Source: Candidatus Methylomirabilota bacterium
Lineage (GTDB): Bacteria; Methylomirabilota; Methylomirabilia; Rokubacteriales; CSP1-6
Reading direction: 5' to 3'
Assembly: GCA_035764725.1 (NCBI GenBank)
Contig: DASTYT010000101.1
Location: 20,515 to 84,514 of the forward strand
DNA length: 64,000 bases
A program made the translations under genes and the position numbers. Position 1 is the stretch's first letter, and the number at the start of each line of letters is the position of its first letter. Below the pieces are notes generated by a model that ran no database searches, was not told the origin of the DNA, and saw only the letters and a program-made list of their open reading frames with translations. Shown one piece after another: positions 18,426 through 30,702 of the stretch.

Positions 18426-19082
18426 CTAGGACTGCTTGCAGGCGGCGCCCGGCGCCGGACGGGCCGCCAGCGCGGCGCCCCCACCCTCGCGCTTGGGATA
18501 GAAGACGCCCTTCACGCGGCCCTGGGGGCCGCTTTCCACCACGCTGCGATCCTCGGCGAGGTAGATCGTGATCCGATCGCCGGTCACCACGTTCTCGTCC
18601 TCCCACACGCGCGCGTCCCCGATCAGCACCATGCGCTGCTCGGCGTCGTAGTACTCCGCCCGCCGGGCCGTTCCCGTGCGGCAGTCGCGCGTGATGATCT
18701 TCACCGAGCCGGTGGAGACCGTGCGCAGCACACGGTTGCTCGCGGAGTCGAGGTACACCTCCATGCGGTCGGCGTACTGGGTCGAGCCGTTGTGCTGCGC
18801 GATGACGTTGCCGGTGAAGATCACGAGCCCCTGCTTCTGGTCAGATTCGAGCTTGTCGGCGTCGACGTTCACTGGCTGGTCCGGATCGGCGCCCCGGGGC
18901 GTCTTTCCACCCGCGGTATCCGCCGCACTCGAGGGGGCCGGGGCCGCCTTGGCGGCGGGCGCGCTCGACTTGGCGGGATCGGCGGGAGCCGGCGCGGGGC
19001 GGCGGCTCTGCGCGTCGACGGCCCCGACGGTCGCGATCACCAGCGAGAGTCCCAGCGCGGCAAGGACGAGCCGACGCGTCAT
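18426..19082 (-). CDS. lptA: LptA/OstA-like periplasmic LPS transport protein
   Basis: A 218-residue exported protein. A signal peptide ([17 protein letters not shown], cleavage near VDAQS) is followed by an Ala/Pro/Lys-rich linker of about 50 residues and then an OstA/LptA-type beta-jellyroll domain ([25 protein letters not shown], then [10 protein letters not shown]). LptA forms the periplasmic bridge that carries LPS from LptC to LptD. The ATG at 19082 overlaps the lptC stop as ATGA. The long linker before the jellyroll is not usual for enterobacterial LptA. Position between lptC and lptB supports the call. Confidence 0.88.
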   Translation of the reverse strand: MTRRLVLAALGLSLVIATVGAVDAQSRRPAPAPADPAKSSAPAAKAAPAPSSAADTAGGKTPRGADPDQPVNVDADKLESDQKQGLVIFTGNVIAQHNGSTQYADRMEVYLDSASNRVLRTVSTGSVKIITRDCRTGTARRAEYYDAEQRMVLIGDARVWEDENVVTGDRITIYLAEDRSVVESGPQGRVKGVFYPKREGGGAALAARPAPGAACKQS

Positions 19083-19702
19083 CGCGCCACCGGCAGCGGC
19101 GTCGCGACGCCGGGGCGTGACGACCCGGGCGCCGCCGCGTCCGGACCGCCGAACGTCGCCTGGATGCGGCCCAGGATCTGCGTGTTCCGCTCGCCCACGC
19201 GCGCATCGAGCCCCTGCCCCTTCACGACCGCTCCGTTCTGGTAAATGGTGACCGGTCTGTCCGTCCAGGCGCGCTGGGCGTCGGCGTCCCACCGCAGGAG
19301 CGTGGTCTCGAGCCGCATGCCCTCGCTCGAGATCAGGATCACGTGGCCCCTGAGCTCGACGTCTTTGCTGGCCTGGACCATTTCGCCCTCGTCTCCCGTC
19401 ACCGTCCAGCTCCGGTCCGGCTCCTGGATCTCGATGCGAACTTTCCTCAGAATCGTCTTGCCGGCTTGCTCGAAGCTCTCGGCCTGATCAGCCTGGAGTT
19501 GCCAGCGCACGCCGTCCTTCATCTCTTCCTGCAAACTGACTTCCTTGATCCGGTAGTCCGCCTTCGTGTCGACCGGCTCCGCCGGCAAAGACTGAGCGCC
19601 CCGACCACGCAGCACCAGCACCCCCACGACGACCACGACGAAGAGGGTCACGCTCACGAAGATGATTCGAGAGATCCGCTGGGTATGCAATTTCAGTACC
19701 AC
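19079..19702 (-). CDS. lptC: LPS export protein LptC
   Basis: A 207-residue bitopic inner-membrane protein: one N-terminal helix (about residues 12-31, IIFVSVTLFVVVVVGVLVL) and a periplasmic LptC jellyroll (about 45-185; VRWQLQADQAESFE, DVELRGHVILIS). It receives LPS from the LptB2FG complex and hands it to LptA. The start is a GTG at 19702, the only start that leaves the membrane helix whole. A Pro/Gly-rich tail ends at the ATGA overlap with lptA. It follows kdsC by 54 bases. Confidence 0.9.
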   Translation of the reverse strand: MVLKLHTQRISRIIFVSVTLFVVVVVGVLVLRGRGAQSLPAEPVDTKADYRIKEVSLQEEMKDGVRWQLQADQAESFEQAGKTILRKVRIEIQEPDRSWTVTGDEGEMVQASKDVELRGHVILISSEGMRLETTLLRWDADAQRAWTDRPVTIYQNGAVVKGQGLDARVGERNTQILGRIQATFGGPDAAAPGSSRPGVATPLPVAR

Positions 19703-19756
19703 GCTAACACACGTGGAAGAGTCGAGGCAATATTCTTCCTCGATGACCTATCTGGC

Positions 19757-20281
19757 CTACCGTGACGCGGAGATAGGGGGCGGCCAAGCCTTGCGGGCGC
19801 CCAGCAGCATCTCCACCGCCTCACGAACGGCGCCTCGTCCGCCAGGATACCGCGATGTCCAGTGGGCGACACTGCGGACCTCCCGAGCGGCGTCGGAGGG
19901 CGCCAGGGCCAGCCCCACGTCGCGCAGCAGCGGCACGTCGGGGAGGTCGTCGCCCATGGCGGCCACCTGCGCGCGGGTCGCGCCGAGCCGGGCGAGAAGA
20001 CCGACGAGACACGCGCGCTTGTCGTCGACGCCCTGATGCACCTCCTCCACCCCAAGCTCGGCCATCCGCCGCGTCACCGCCGCGGACGCTCGGCCCGAGA
20101 TCACCGCGACGGTGAGACCCGCGCGCCGCGCCGCCACCAGCGCGTAGCCGTCGCGCACGTGGAAGCGCTTGACCTCCTCGCCGGTGGGCCCGTACAGGAG
20201 CCGTCCGTCCGTCAGCACGCCGTCCACGTCGAGCACGAGCACCGTCACCTTCCTGGCGCGCGCGGCGAGAGCCCGCGTCAC
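19757..20281 (-). CDS. kdsC: 3-deoxy-D-manno-octulosonate 8-phosphate phosphatase (KdsC)
   Basis: A 174-residue HAD-family phosphatase that removes phosphate from KDO-8-phosphate to give KDO for the LPS inner core. The nucleophile motif LDVDGVLTDG is at about residues 16-25; SGRAS and MGDDLPDVPLL supply the other HAD motifs. There is no cap domain, as expected for KdsC, which works as a tetramer. The GTG start at 20281 overlaps the kdsD stop as GTGA. An open frame continues upstream through kdsD but is noise. Order kdsA-kdsD-kdsC makes a complete arabinose-5-phosphate to KDO module. Confidence 0.94.
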   Translation of the reverse strand: MTRALAARARKVTVLVLDVDGVLTDGRLLYGPTGEEVKRFHVRDGYALVAARRAGLTVAVISGRASAAVTRRMAELGVEEVHQGVDDKRACLVGLLARLGATRAQVAAMGDDLPDVPLLRDVGLALAPSDAAREVRSVAHWTSRYPGGRGAVREAVEMLLGARKAWPPPISASR

Positions 20282-21249
20282 GCGATCTTCGAGGACAGGA
20301 TGTCGTGGAGATGGATGAAGGCGGCGGGCCGCCCCGCATCGTCGGTGATCACGAGGCTCGTGATCTGATGCGCCTCCATCATCGCGAGCGCGGCGGCGGC
20401 GAGCGCGTCCGCCTCGATGCGCTTGGGGCGGCGCGACATGCAATCCCCTGCCCGCCGGTCCAGCAAGGGGCCGCCCGCCAGCTGCAGGCGCCGGAGATCG
20501 CCGTCGGTGATGATCCCGACCAGGCGTCCGGCCGCGTCGACCACCGTGGTCATGCCTCGCCGCTTGGCGGTCATCTCCTCGAGCGCCTGCTTCATCGTGG
20601 CGCTCTCCGGCACCACCGGAACCGCCGCGCCCGCGTGCATGAGGTCGCGCACCTTGACGAGCGCGCGCCACCCCAGCGTGCCCGCGGGGTGCAGGGCCGC
20701 GTAGTCCTCCGCGCGAAGCCCACGCAGCTCGAGGAGGGCCATCGCGAGCGCGTCCCCCATGGCCAGGGCGGCAGTGGTGCTGGAGGTCGGCGCGAGATTC
20801 ATGGGGCAGGCCTCCTCGCGGACGCCCACGTCCACGACCACGTCGGCCTGACGCGCGAGGCTCGAGGCCACGTTGCCCGTGAGGAGCACCACCGGCACGC
20901 TCAGCCGCTTGATGGCGGGCAGGACGGCGAGCAGCTCGTCGGTCTCGCCGGAATTGGAGAACACCATCGCGACGTCCCCCTGCGCGACCATGCCCACGTC
21001 GCCGTGCACACCTTCCGCCGGATGCAGGAAGTAGGCGGGTGTGCCCGTGCTCGCCATCGTCGCGGCGACCTTGCGCGCCACGTGGCTCGACTTGCCCATG
21101 CCGGTGACGATCACGCGCCCGCGGCAGCGGTAGAGGAGGTCCACCGCCGCGATGAAGTGGTCGTCGAGACGCGCCGCGAGGGCCTGGATGCTCTCGGCCT
21201 CCAGGCGCAGCACGCGCTCCGCGAGGGCGAGGAGGCGCGCGCGATCCAT
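20278..21249 (-). CDS. kdsD: Arabinose-5-phosphate isomerase (KdsD)
   Basis: A 323-residue isomerase converting ribulose-5-phosphate to arabinose-5-phosphate, the first step to KDO. It has an N-terminal SIS sugar-isomerase domain (about residues 30-190; VTGMGKSSHVARKVAATMASTG, SNSGETDELL) and two C-terminal CBS domains (about 205-323; MTAKRRGMTTVVD, GIITDGDLRR, VITDDAGRPAAFIHLHDIL). The ATG at 21249 overlaps the kdsA stop as TGATG. Length and domain plan equal the E. coli enzyme. Confidence 0.95.
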   Translation of the reverse strand: MDRARLLALAERVLRLEAESIQALAARLDDHFIAAVDLLYRCRGRVIVTGMGKSSHVARKVAATMASTGTPAYFLHPAEGVHGDVGMVAQGDVAMVFSNSGETDELLAVLPAIKRLSVPVVLLTGNVASSLARQADVVVDVGVREEACPMNLAPTSSTTAALAMGDALAMALLELRGLRAEDYAALHPAGTLGWRALVKVRDLMHAGAAVPVVPESATMKQALEEMTAKRRGMTTVVDAAGRLVGIITDGDLRRLQLAGGPLLDRRAGDCMSRRPKRIEADALAAAALAMMEAHQITSLVITDDAGRPAAFIHLHDILSSKIA

Positions 21250-22103
21250 CACGGAGCCCCGCCGCGGCCGCCGAGCCCGGCGCTGATCGCCTGGATCTCG
21301 CCCAGGAGGCGCGGGAGATCGTCGAGCCGCAGCATGTTCGGCCCATCCGAGAGCGGGCGCCCATCGGGCAGCGTGCGGTCGGGGTCCTCGTGCATCTCCA
21401 TGAAGAGCGCGTCCACCCCCACTGCCACCGCGGCGCGCGCAAGGAGCGGCACGTACTGCCGCTCGCCGCCCGAGCGATTGCCGAGCCCGCCGGGAAGCTG
21501 CACGGAATGGGTCGCGTCGAACACCACCGGATAGCCCAGCTCGCGCATGATGGCGAGGCCGCGGTAGTCCACGACGAGGTTGTTGTAGCCGAAGCTGGTG
21601 CCCCGCTCGGTGAGGGTGATGCCCGTGTTCCCGGTGGAGAGAATTTTCTCGACCGCGTTGCCCATGTCGCGGGGCGCGACGAACTGGCCCTTCTTCACGT
21701 TGACCGGCTTGCCGGTGCGCCCGCACGCGAGAAGGAGGTCCGTCTGGCGGCAGAGAAAGGCCGGCACCTGCAGCACGTCCAGCACCTCCGCGGCGGGCCC
21801 GACCTCGGCCACGTCGTGCACGTCGGACAGGATGGGCAGCCCGGTGGCCTCCTTCACCCGGCGGAGGATGCGCAGGCCCTCCTTGAGGCCGGGCCCGCGG
21901 TAGGAATTGATCGAAGAGCGATTGGCCTTGTCATAGGACGACTTGTAGATGAACGGCAGGCCGGCGACCGTGGTGATGGCCTTGAGGCGCTGCGCCACCA
22001 TGACCGCGTGCTCCTCGTTCTCGATGGCGCATGGGCCCCCGATGAGGACGAGGGGGGCGCCGCCACCGATCGTGATGCCGCCGACCCGCACGGAGTGCGG
22101 CAT
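21249..22103 (-). CDS. kdsA: 3-deoxy-8-phosphooctulonate synthase (KdsA)
   Basis: A 284-residue aldol-type synthase that condenses arabinose-5-phosphate with phosphoenolpyruvate to KDO-8-phosphate. Conserved stretches are LIGGPCAIENE near the start, FKSSYDKANRSS (seen here as YKSSYDKANRSS), DVHDVAE, PAFLCRQTDLL, VKKGQF and DATHSVQ. Whether it is the metal-dependent or metal-independent class is not decided here. The ATG at 22103 follows pyrG by 10 bases, so CTP synthase, needed for CMP-KDO, is made from the same transcript. Confidence 0.96.
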   Translation of the reverse strand: MPHSVRVGGITIGGGAPLVLIGGPCAIENEEHAVMVAQRLKAITTVAGLPFIYKSSYDKANRSSINSYRGPGLKEGLRILRRVKEATGLPILSDVHDVAEVGPAAEVLDVLQVPAFLCRQTDLLLACGRTGKPVNVKKGQFVAPRDMGNAVEKILSTGNTGITLTERGTSFGYNNLVVDYRGLAIMRELGYPVVFDATHSVQLPGGLGNRSGGERQYVPLLARAAVAVGVDALFMEMHEDPDRTLPDGRPLSDGPNMLRLDDLPRLLGEIQAISAGLGGRGGAP

Positions 22104-22113
22104 GATCGTGCGG

Positions 22114-25412
<3,299 letters not shown>

Positions 25413-25418
25413 GGGTCG

Positions 25419-26324
25419 CTAGCTCCGGACGCGCGCGGCGGCGCGCGCGCGTGGGTGAAATTTCCGGTACATGTCGCGCACGACGGTCGACGGCAGGTGC
25501 GTGTAGATCTGCGTCGTCGAGATGTCGGCGTGGCCGAGCATCGCCTGCACGCTGCGCAGGTCGGCGCCGCGCTCGAGGAGATGGCTGGCGAAGGAGTGCC
25601 GTAGCGTGTGGGGGGACACGCCCGAGCGTAGTCCGGCGCGCCGCACACAGCGCTTGAGGATGCCCCAGAGGCCCTGGCGGGAGAGGGCCCGGCCGCGCGG
25701 ATTGAGGAAGAGGTTCCCGGGGTCGAGGCCGTGGCCGGCAACCCGGCGCCCGCCATCCAGGTAGCGGCGCACCCAGTGCAGGGCCTGAGCGCCCACCGGC
25801 ACGAGGCGCTGGCGGCTCCCCTTCCCTGTGCAGACCACATAGCCCGCGGCCATGTTGAGGTCCTCTACCCGCAGGGCGATGACCTCCGACGCGCGCATGC
25901 CGGAGGCGTACATCAGCTCGAGCAGAGCCCGGTCGCGCAGGCCGTCGGCGCAAGAGGTATCCGGAGCCTCGATGAGGGCCGCAACGTCCTCGATCGACAG
26001 GGTGCGCGGCAGCCGCCGCGGCGGGCGCGGGCTCTCGACCTGCTCGGTGGGATCGCGCCGCACCGCACCCTCGCGGAGCAGGTGCCGGTAGAGTCCGCGG
26101 AGCGCAGAGAGCCGCCGGGCCACGCTGCGGGCACCCAGGCCGCGGCGGCGCAGCGTGAGCAGATAGTCGCTCACGTCGCGCGCGGTGAGCGCGTGCAACG
26201 CGCGGCGCGGGCGCTCGAGGTAGCGGCCGAAGTCGGCGAGATCGCGCCGGTATGCGAGCAGGGTGTTGCGAGAGGCCCCCCGCTCCGTCTGGAGGGCCTG
26301 GAGATACTCGACTACCGCATCCAT
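25419..26324 (-). CDS. xerD: Tyrosine recombinase XerC/XerD
   Basis: A 301-residue site-specific recombinase, the size of chromosome dimer-resolution enzymes. The SAM-like N-terminal DNA-binding domain (about residues 1-90) is followed by the catalytic domain with Arg in YASGMRASE, Lys in CTGKGSRQR, the HTLRH box, His in GHADIS and the nucleophile Tyr in TQIYTHL. All catalytic residues are present. It should act with FtsK at dif sites. It heads the long minus-strand run, and no phage or integron context is nearby, which supports a housekeeping role. XerC and XerD cannot be told apart from one sequence. Confidence 0.9.
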   Translation of the reverse strand: MDAVVEYLQALQTERGASRNTLLAYRRDLADFGRYLERPRRALHALTARDVSDYLLTLRRRGLGARSVARRLSALRGLYRHLLREGAVRRDPTEQVESPRPPRRLPRTLSIEDVAALIEAPDTSCADGLRDRALLELMYASGMRASEVIALRVEDLNMAAGYVVCTGKGSRQRLVPVGAQALHWVRRYLDGGRRVAGHGLDPGNLFLNPRGRALSRQGLWGILKRCVRRAGLRSGVSPHTLRHSFASHLLERGADLRSVQAMLGHADISTTQIYTHLPSTVVRDMYRKFHPRARAAARVRS

Positions 26325-26454
26325 CTACGGCTTCCGGAGGGGGTACCGCGGGCGACCGAGGGAGGCGCGACAACCGGACCTGCCTACTACGAACTGCCGG
26401 AGCATAGCGAACTCTATCACCGCGAGCGGGGGCCGAGCAAGCCCTCGCTGTGCA

Positions 26455-28014
26455 TCAGCGGCGCCGGCGCAGCATGCCGAGCAGCGTGGTGAGCTCCGGT
26501 GCACGGAGCAGCGCGGCTGCGACCGCGAAGGCCAGCGCGCCACCGATGATTGCGGCGACGGTGAGCATGACGGCGTGGACGGTGCCGTCCCACACGGGCG
26601 CGAGGGCTCGCGCGACCAGCCAGAGCGGCGCCGTGGCGAGGGCGGTCCGGCCCACCGCACGCACGAGCGCCCGCCCGCCGATGGGCCCGAGCCGGCGCCG
26701 CAGGGCCCAGAGCAGCGCGAGCAGGTTCACGTACGCCGAGAGCGACGAGGCGAGCGCGAGGCCCGCGTGCGCGAGCGACCACATGAGTCCCAGGGCCAGG
26801 CCGACGTTGACCACCACCGACAGGAGTCCCATCAGCACGGGCGTGCGCGTGTCGCCGAGGGCGTAGAACGTCTGGGCGGCGATGCGGGTGGCCGAGAACG
26901 CGGGCAGACCTACCGCGTAGGCCGCGAGCGCGATCGTGGTGGCCGCCGCGTCCTCCGCGCCGAACCGGCCGCGCTGGAACAAGAGGCCCACGATGGGCGC
27001 GCCCAGGGCCAGGAGACCCGTCGCCGCGGGGATGGCCACGAAGGCCGACAGGCGCAGCGAGAAGCCCAGCGTATCGGTGAGGCCGGCGCGGTCGCCGCGC
27101 GCGGCCTGGGCCGCCATGGTGGGGAGCGACGCGGTGGCCAGCGCGATGCCGAACACCCCCAGCGGGAATTCCATGACGCGGTCGGCGTAGTAGAGGTACG
27201 AGATGCTTCCACCCGGGAGTAGCGACGCGAGCAAGGTGTTCAGCACCACGGTGACCTGCACCGCGGCCAGCCCGAACGCAGCGGGCAGGAGCCGCCGCGC
27301 GATGCGGGCGACCGCGGGGTGCCGCCACTCGCCGGAGGGACGGAGCGGAACGCCCACGCGATGAATCTCGGGGAGCTGCACGAGGAGCTGGCCGAGCCCG
27401 CCCACCAGCACGCCCACCGCGAGCGACACGATCGGCGGCTCGAAGCGGCGGGCGAGCAGAAGCACCGCCGCGATCATGCCCACGTTCAGCACGGCGGGGC
27501 CGAAGGCGGCGGTGAAGAAGCGGTGGTGGACGTTCAGCACCCCGGTGGCGAGCGCGGCCAGGCCCACGAGGAGCAGATACGGGAACATCATGCGCGTGAG
27601 GCTCACCGCCAGCTCGAACAGCGCGGGATCGGCGAGCCACCCGGGCGCCATCACGCTCACGATGGGGCGCGCGAACAGAATGCCGGCCAGCGTCACCGCG
27701 CAGAGGGTGAGCGTGGTCGCGCCCGCGACCGCCCGCACCATGGCGAGGAAGGCGGCGCGGCCGCCGGCGGCGAGATACTCGGCGAACACGGGGATCACCG
27801 CGGTGGACAGCGCCCCCTCGGCGAGGAGCCTCCGGAGGAGATTCGGCACGCGGAAGGCCACGAAGAAGGCGTCGGTGACGGGACCCGCACCGAACGCGCG
27901 CGCCACGACCATGTCGCGCACATAGCCGAGCACCCGGCTGGCGAGGGTCGCCGCGCCGATGCTCCCCACCGCGCTCACCACACCGGCCCGCGCGTCGTGC
28001 TGCGCTTCACTCAC
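26455..28014 (-). CDS. murJ: Lipid II flippase MurJ
   Basis: A 519-residue polytopic membrane protein of the MOP/MVF superfamily with about 14 helices; it moves the peptidoglycan precursor lipid II across the inner membrane. Recognisable stretches are LASRVLGYVRDMVVARAFG, VTDAFFVAFRVPNLLRRLLAEGALS and FYALGDTRTPV. The GTG at 28014 is chosen because AAGGAG lies 9 bases upstream; the frame stays open to 28089 but those residues overlap the rpsT promoter. It is divergent from rpsT. The 130-base gap to xerD on its other side shows no clear element. Confidence 0.93.
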   Translation of the reverse strand: MSEAQHDARAGVVSAVGSIGAATLASRVLGYVRDMVVARAFGAGPVTDAFFVAFRVPNLLRRLLAEGALSTAVIPVFAEYLAAGGRAAFLAMVRAVAGATTLTLCAVTLAGILFARPIVSVMAPGWLADPALFELAVSLTRMMFPYLLLVGLAALATGVLNVHHRFFTAAFGPAVLNVGMIAAVLLLARRFEPPIVSLAVGVLVGGLGQLLVQLPEIHRVGVPLRPSGEWRHPAVARIARRLLPAAFGLAAVQVTVVLNTLLASLLPGGSISYLYYADRVMEFPLGVFGIALATASLPTMAAQAARGDRAGLTDTLGFSLRLSAFVAIPAATGLLALGAPIVGLLFQRGRFGAEDAAATTIALAAYAVGLPAFSATRIAAQTFYALGDTRTPVLMGLLSVVVNVGLALGLMWSLAHAGLALASSLSAYVNLLALLWALRRRLGPIGGRALVRAVGRTALATAPLWLVARALAPVWDGTVHAVMLTVAAIIGGALAFAVAAALLRAPELTTLLGMLRRRR

Positions 28015-28027
28015 GGGGACAAACTCC

Positions 28028-28056
28028 TTGACAGTGTCTGCACCCGACGGTAAGGT
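28028..28056 (+). promoter_or_regulatory. rpsT: Promoter for rpsT
   Basis: A perfect TTGACA (28028-28033) and TAAGGT (28051-28056) are separated by 17 bases. The -35 lies against the ribosome-binding site and start region of the divergent murJ, so the two genes share this short control region. The expected transcript has about 47 leader bases ending in a GAGGAGG ribosome-binding site. Confidence 0.6.
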
Positions 28057-28109
28057 CAGGCTTTCCCGCGATCCGCTCAGGCATTTCACGAGAACTCGAG
28101 GAGGAGTCA

Positions 28110-28358
28110 GTGGCCAACACGCGGTCAGCCCGGAAGCGCATCAAGCAGAACGAGAAGCGGCGCCTGCGCAATCGCGCCATCCGCAGCCAGGTTCGCTCCG
28201 CCGTGAAGGACGCTCGCGCCGCCGACGGCGCCTCCGCGCGCGACGCCGTGCGCGAGGCGATCCGCACCATCGACAAGGCGGTCAGCCGCGGCATCCTCCA
28301 CCGCAACACCGCCGCCCGCAGGAAGTCCGCGCTCGCCCGCAAGCTCGCCGCGAAGTAG
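28110..28358 (+). CDS. rpsT: 30S ribosomal protein S20
   Basis: An 82-residue, very basic protein of the S20 family that binds 16S rRNA in the small subunit. The start ANTRSARKRIKQNEKRRLRN and the end RKSALARKLAAK are typical. The start codon is GTG at 28110 with GAGGAGG a few bases upstream. Non-AUG starts are common for rpsT and take part in its autogenous control in E. coli. It is transcribed alone: murJ is divergent and the next gene converges with only 4 bases between stop codons. Confidence 0.96.
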   Translation: MANTRSARKRIKQNEKRRLRNRAIRSQVRSAVKDARAADGASARDAVREAIRTIDKAVSRGILHRNTAARRKSALARKLAAK

Positions 28359-28362
28359 CCCA

Positions 28363-29694
28363 TCACCGCCGTCCCGCTTCGGCCGCCGCGCCGAGGCGGG
28401 CGAGCAGCCCCACCGCGGCATCTCGCAGCAGCTCCCCGCCCCGCTCGCCGTAGAGGCTCGCGCACGCGACGTAGCTGGGGTGGGCGTACGCGTCGGCGTC
28501 CAGGAAGTAGCCGAGGTAGTCGTTCGACACGCCGGCCACGAACACATGCTCGAAGCGTCCCATCCGTGCCGCCTTGACCTCGCGCCCCAGGCGCGTCTGC
28601 AGCTCGCCGGGCACGCTCACCCACGCGCCGCCGCCGATGCGCACCGCGAGGAGCTCCGCGGTGCGCGGGAGCGCCGCCCCGAGGCCGAGGCGCAGCCAGC
28701 CCGGCAGCCAGCGCCCCAGACAGTTGCGCGCGGAGACCGCAGGCGCGGGCAGCGCGGCGCGGCCGGTCGCCAGCTCGAGCGACGCGTCGGACTCCGGCGC
28801 GACGCGCTCCCACACCGCGAGCGCCTCGCGGGCCAGCCGCTCGCCGATCTGGGCGGCGCCGCTCCATCCCCGCGCCGTCGGGCTGACGTCGCCGACCGCG
28901 CCGTTGACGAACAGGGCGGGGACGCCCAGCCGCTGTTCGATGCGCCTGGACGCCTCCGCCATGAGATCACCCGAGACGAGTAGATTGTCCCGGCCGAGGG
29001 CGGTCCCGTGGATGGCGTAGTTCCACACCATTGCGATGGGCCGCCCGTCGGTCGCCACGACCTTGAGCACGCCCAGCTCCGGATCGAGCGGCGCGCGCAC
29101 GCGGCTTCGCGTGATCCCGGTCACCTCGCCGGCGCCGGTGCCCACGCGGGCGGGCGCGCGACGGGTGTAGGCCTCGCGGGCCGCGCGCTCGAGCGCGTCC
29201 AGGATGCGCCCGCGCACCGCGGGCACCGCGCGGTCGACCGCGATGAACGCGAACAGGGCCGACCCGGCGTAGGCGCCGGGTCCCGAGTGGGTGTGCGACG
29301 CAGACAGCATGAGGCCGGCCGGATTGACGCCCGCCCGCACGAGGCGGTCGCGAAGCTCGACGACCAGGCTCGGGTCGGCCCCCACGAGATCGACGGCGAG
29401 CCAGATCAGGACCGCCCGCCCGTCGTCGAGCAGCAACGCGCGCGCCTTCACGGCGTCGTGCACGCCCTGTGACGGGCGGAACCAGAAGGCGTAGGGATGG
29501 CGGTCGAGCACGTCGGGAATCCACGCCCGGCGGGGGAAGCCGCCATAGCCGGCCAGCGGCGTGCCGTCGGGCACCCCGATGTCCACGGAGGCGGCGCCGG
29601 CCAGCAGCCGGGGGGCGGGCGCGGCGGCGGCCGGCCCCGCCGCGAGCAGGGCGAGCAGCGCCACCACCCACGCGCCGCGACGGCAGGCCGCCAT
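28363..29694 (-). CDS. Neutral/alkaline ceramidase-like secreted hydrolase
   Basis: A 443-residue exported protein resembling the N-terminal catalytic domain of neutral ceramidases. A signal peptide (VVALLALLAAGPAAAA) precedes the domain. Family features are SASHTHSGPG (zinc His residues), NYAIHGT (another zinc His) and NGAVGDVSP, the segment with the nucleophile Ser. The C-terminal Ig-like domain of full ceramidases seems absent, since typical bacterial enzymes are about 650 residues. It could cleave ceramides or other N-acyl lipids; the substrate is not known. The ATG at 29694 overlaps the holA stop (TGATG), so it is translated with holA. Confidence 0.75.
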   Translation of the reverse strand: MAACRRGAWVVALLALLAAGPAAAAPAPRLLAGAASVDIGVPDGTPLAGYGGFPRRAWIPDVLDRHPYAFWFRPSQGVHDAVKARALLLDDGRAVLIWLAVDLVGADPSLVVELRDRLVRAGVNPAGLMLSASHTHSGPGAYAGSALFAFIAVDRAVPAVRGRILDALERAAREAYTRRAPARVGTGAGEVTGITRSRVRAPLDPELGVLKVVATDGRPIAMVWNYAIHGTALGRDNLLVSGDLMAEASRRIEQRLGVPALFVNGAVGDVSPTARGWSGAAQIGERLAREALAVWERVAPESDASLELATGRAALPAPAVSARNCLGRWLPGWLRLGLGAALPRTAELLAVRIGGGAWVSVPGELQTRLGREVKAARMGRFEHVFVAGVSNDYLGYFLDADAYAHPSYVACASLYGERGGELLRDAAVGLLARLGAAAEAGRR

Positions 29695-30689
29695 CAGGCG
29701 GCGCACAAATCCGCGATGAGCAGAGCCAGCTCGGGCCGGGGCGCGCCGCCCAGCTTGAGGCGGCGCTCGACTTCCCAGCAGCGCGCGAGGCGTCGCGGCG
29801 CCGCGCCGTCGCGGAGCGCGCGGGCGAGCGCCACCACCGCCGCCGCGGCGGGCGGCGGGCGGCGCAGGAGCCGCGCCACCTCGTCCTCGCGCCGCCCCTC
29901 GCGCAGCCACTCGCGGGCCTGCCAGACGGAGCGGGCCTCGCGCGCCAGCATCCCGAGCACGGCGAGCGGCTCCTCGCCGGCGGTGAGGAGCGCGCCCAGC
30001 ACGGTCTGGGCCGCGCCCACGTCGCGCTCGGCCACCGCGCGCGTGAGCTCGAAGATGTGGTGCAGGCGGTGCGCCCCGACCACCGCGCGCACCTCGCGCG
30101 GCGTGACGCGGCGGTTGTCCGGCCCGCCCGCGAGCGCGGCCTTGGTCACCTCGCCGGCGAGGGTCGTGAGATCGTCGCCCACCAGCTCCACGAGCAGCGC
30201 GGCGGCGTCTTCGCTCAATTCGTAGCCCTGGGCGCCCGCGCGCGTCCGAAGCCAGGTTACGAGGGCCCGCCCCACCGGCCGGGGCAGCTCGACCACCGCC
30301 GACGCGGGGACGGCGCGGAGGAGCCAGTGCCCGGCGGCCAGCTCCACTCCGGCCAGGAGCAGGAGCACGGAAGTCGGGTTGGGCGCCGCCACGTACTCGG
30401 CGAGCGGCTCCCCCGCCTTGGCGGTGAGCGCCTCCACCCCGCGCGCGATCACGAGCCGGCGTCCCCCGAGGAAGGGTAGCGTCAGCGCGGAGCGCACCAG
30501 CGCCTCGGCGCCCGCCTCGCGCGCGTCGACCGCCTCGCGCGACAGGGCCGCGTCGGCAGGATCGGGAAAGAGGGCGCGGGTGACGGCGGCGACCAGGTCT
30601 TCGAGGAGGACGGGCTCGGCGCCGTGGACCAAGACCACCGCCGGCGTGCGTCCCGCCTCGGCGGCGCGGAGAAGCCCCGCGTAGTCCAC
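29694..30689 (-). CDS. holA: DNA polymerase III delta subunit
   Basis: A 331-residue clamp-loader subunit that opens the beta clamp. It has the HolA layout: an N-terminal AAA+-like domain without a functional P-loop (VVLVHGAEPVLLEDLV, GGRRLVIARGVE), the central helical domain (LSEDAAALLVELVGDDLTTLAGEV) and a C-terminal collar domain (LGMLAREARSVWQAREWLREG). Sequence divergence is high, as usual for HolA. It follows lptE by 13 bases; leuS-lptE-holA is the E. coli gene order. Confidence 0.9.
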   Translation of the reverse strand: MDYAGLLRAAEAGRTPAVVLVHGAEPVLLEDLVAAVTRALFPDPADAALSREAVDAREAGAEALVRSALTLPFLGGRRLVIARGVEALTAKAGEPLAEYVAAPNPTSVLLLLAGVELAAGHWLLRAVPASAVVELPRPVGRALVTWLRTRAGAQGYELSEDAAALLVELVGDDLTTLAGEVTKAALAGGPDNRRVTPREVRAVVGAHRLHHIFELTRAVAERDVGAAQTVLGALLTAGEEPLAVLGMLAREARSVWQAREWLREGRREDEVARLLRRPPPAAAAVVALARALRDGAAPRRLARCWEVERRLKLGGAPRPELALLIADLCAA

Positions 30690-30702
30690 TAGCGGGCGCT
30701 CA

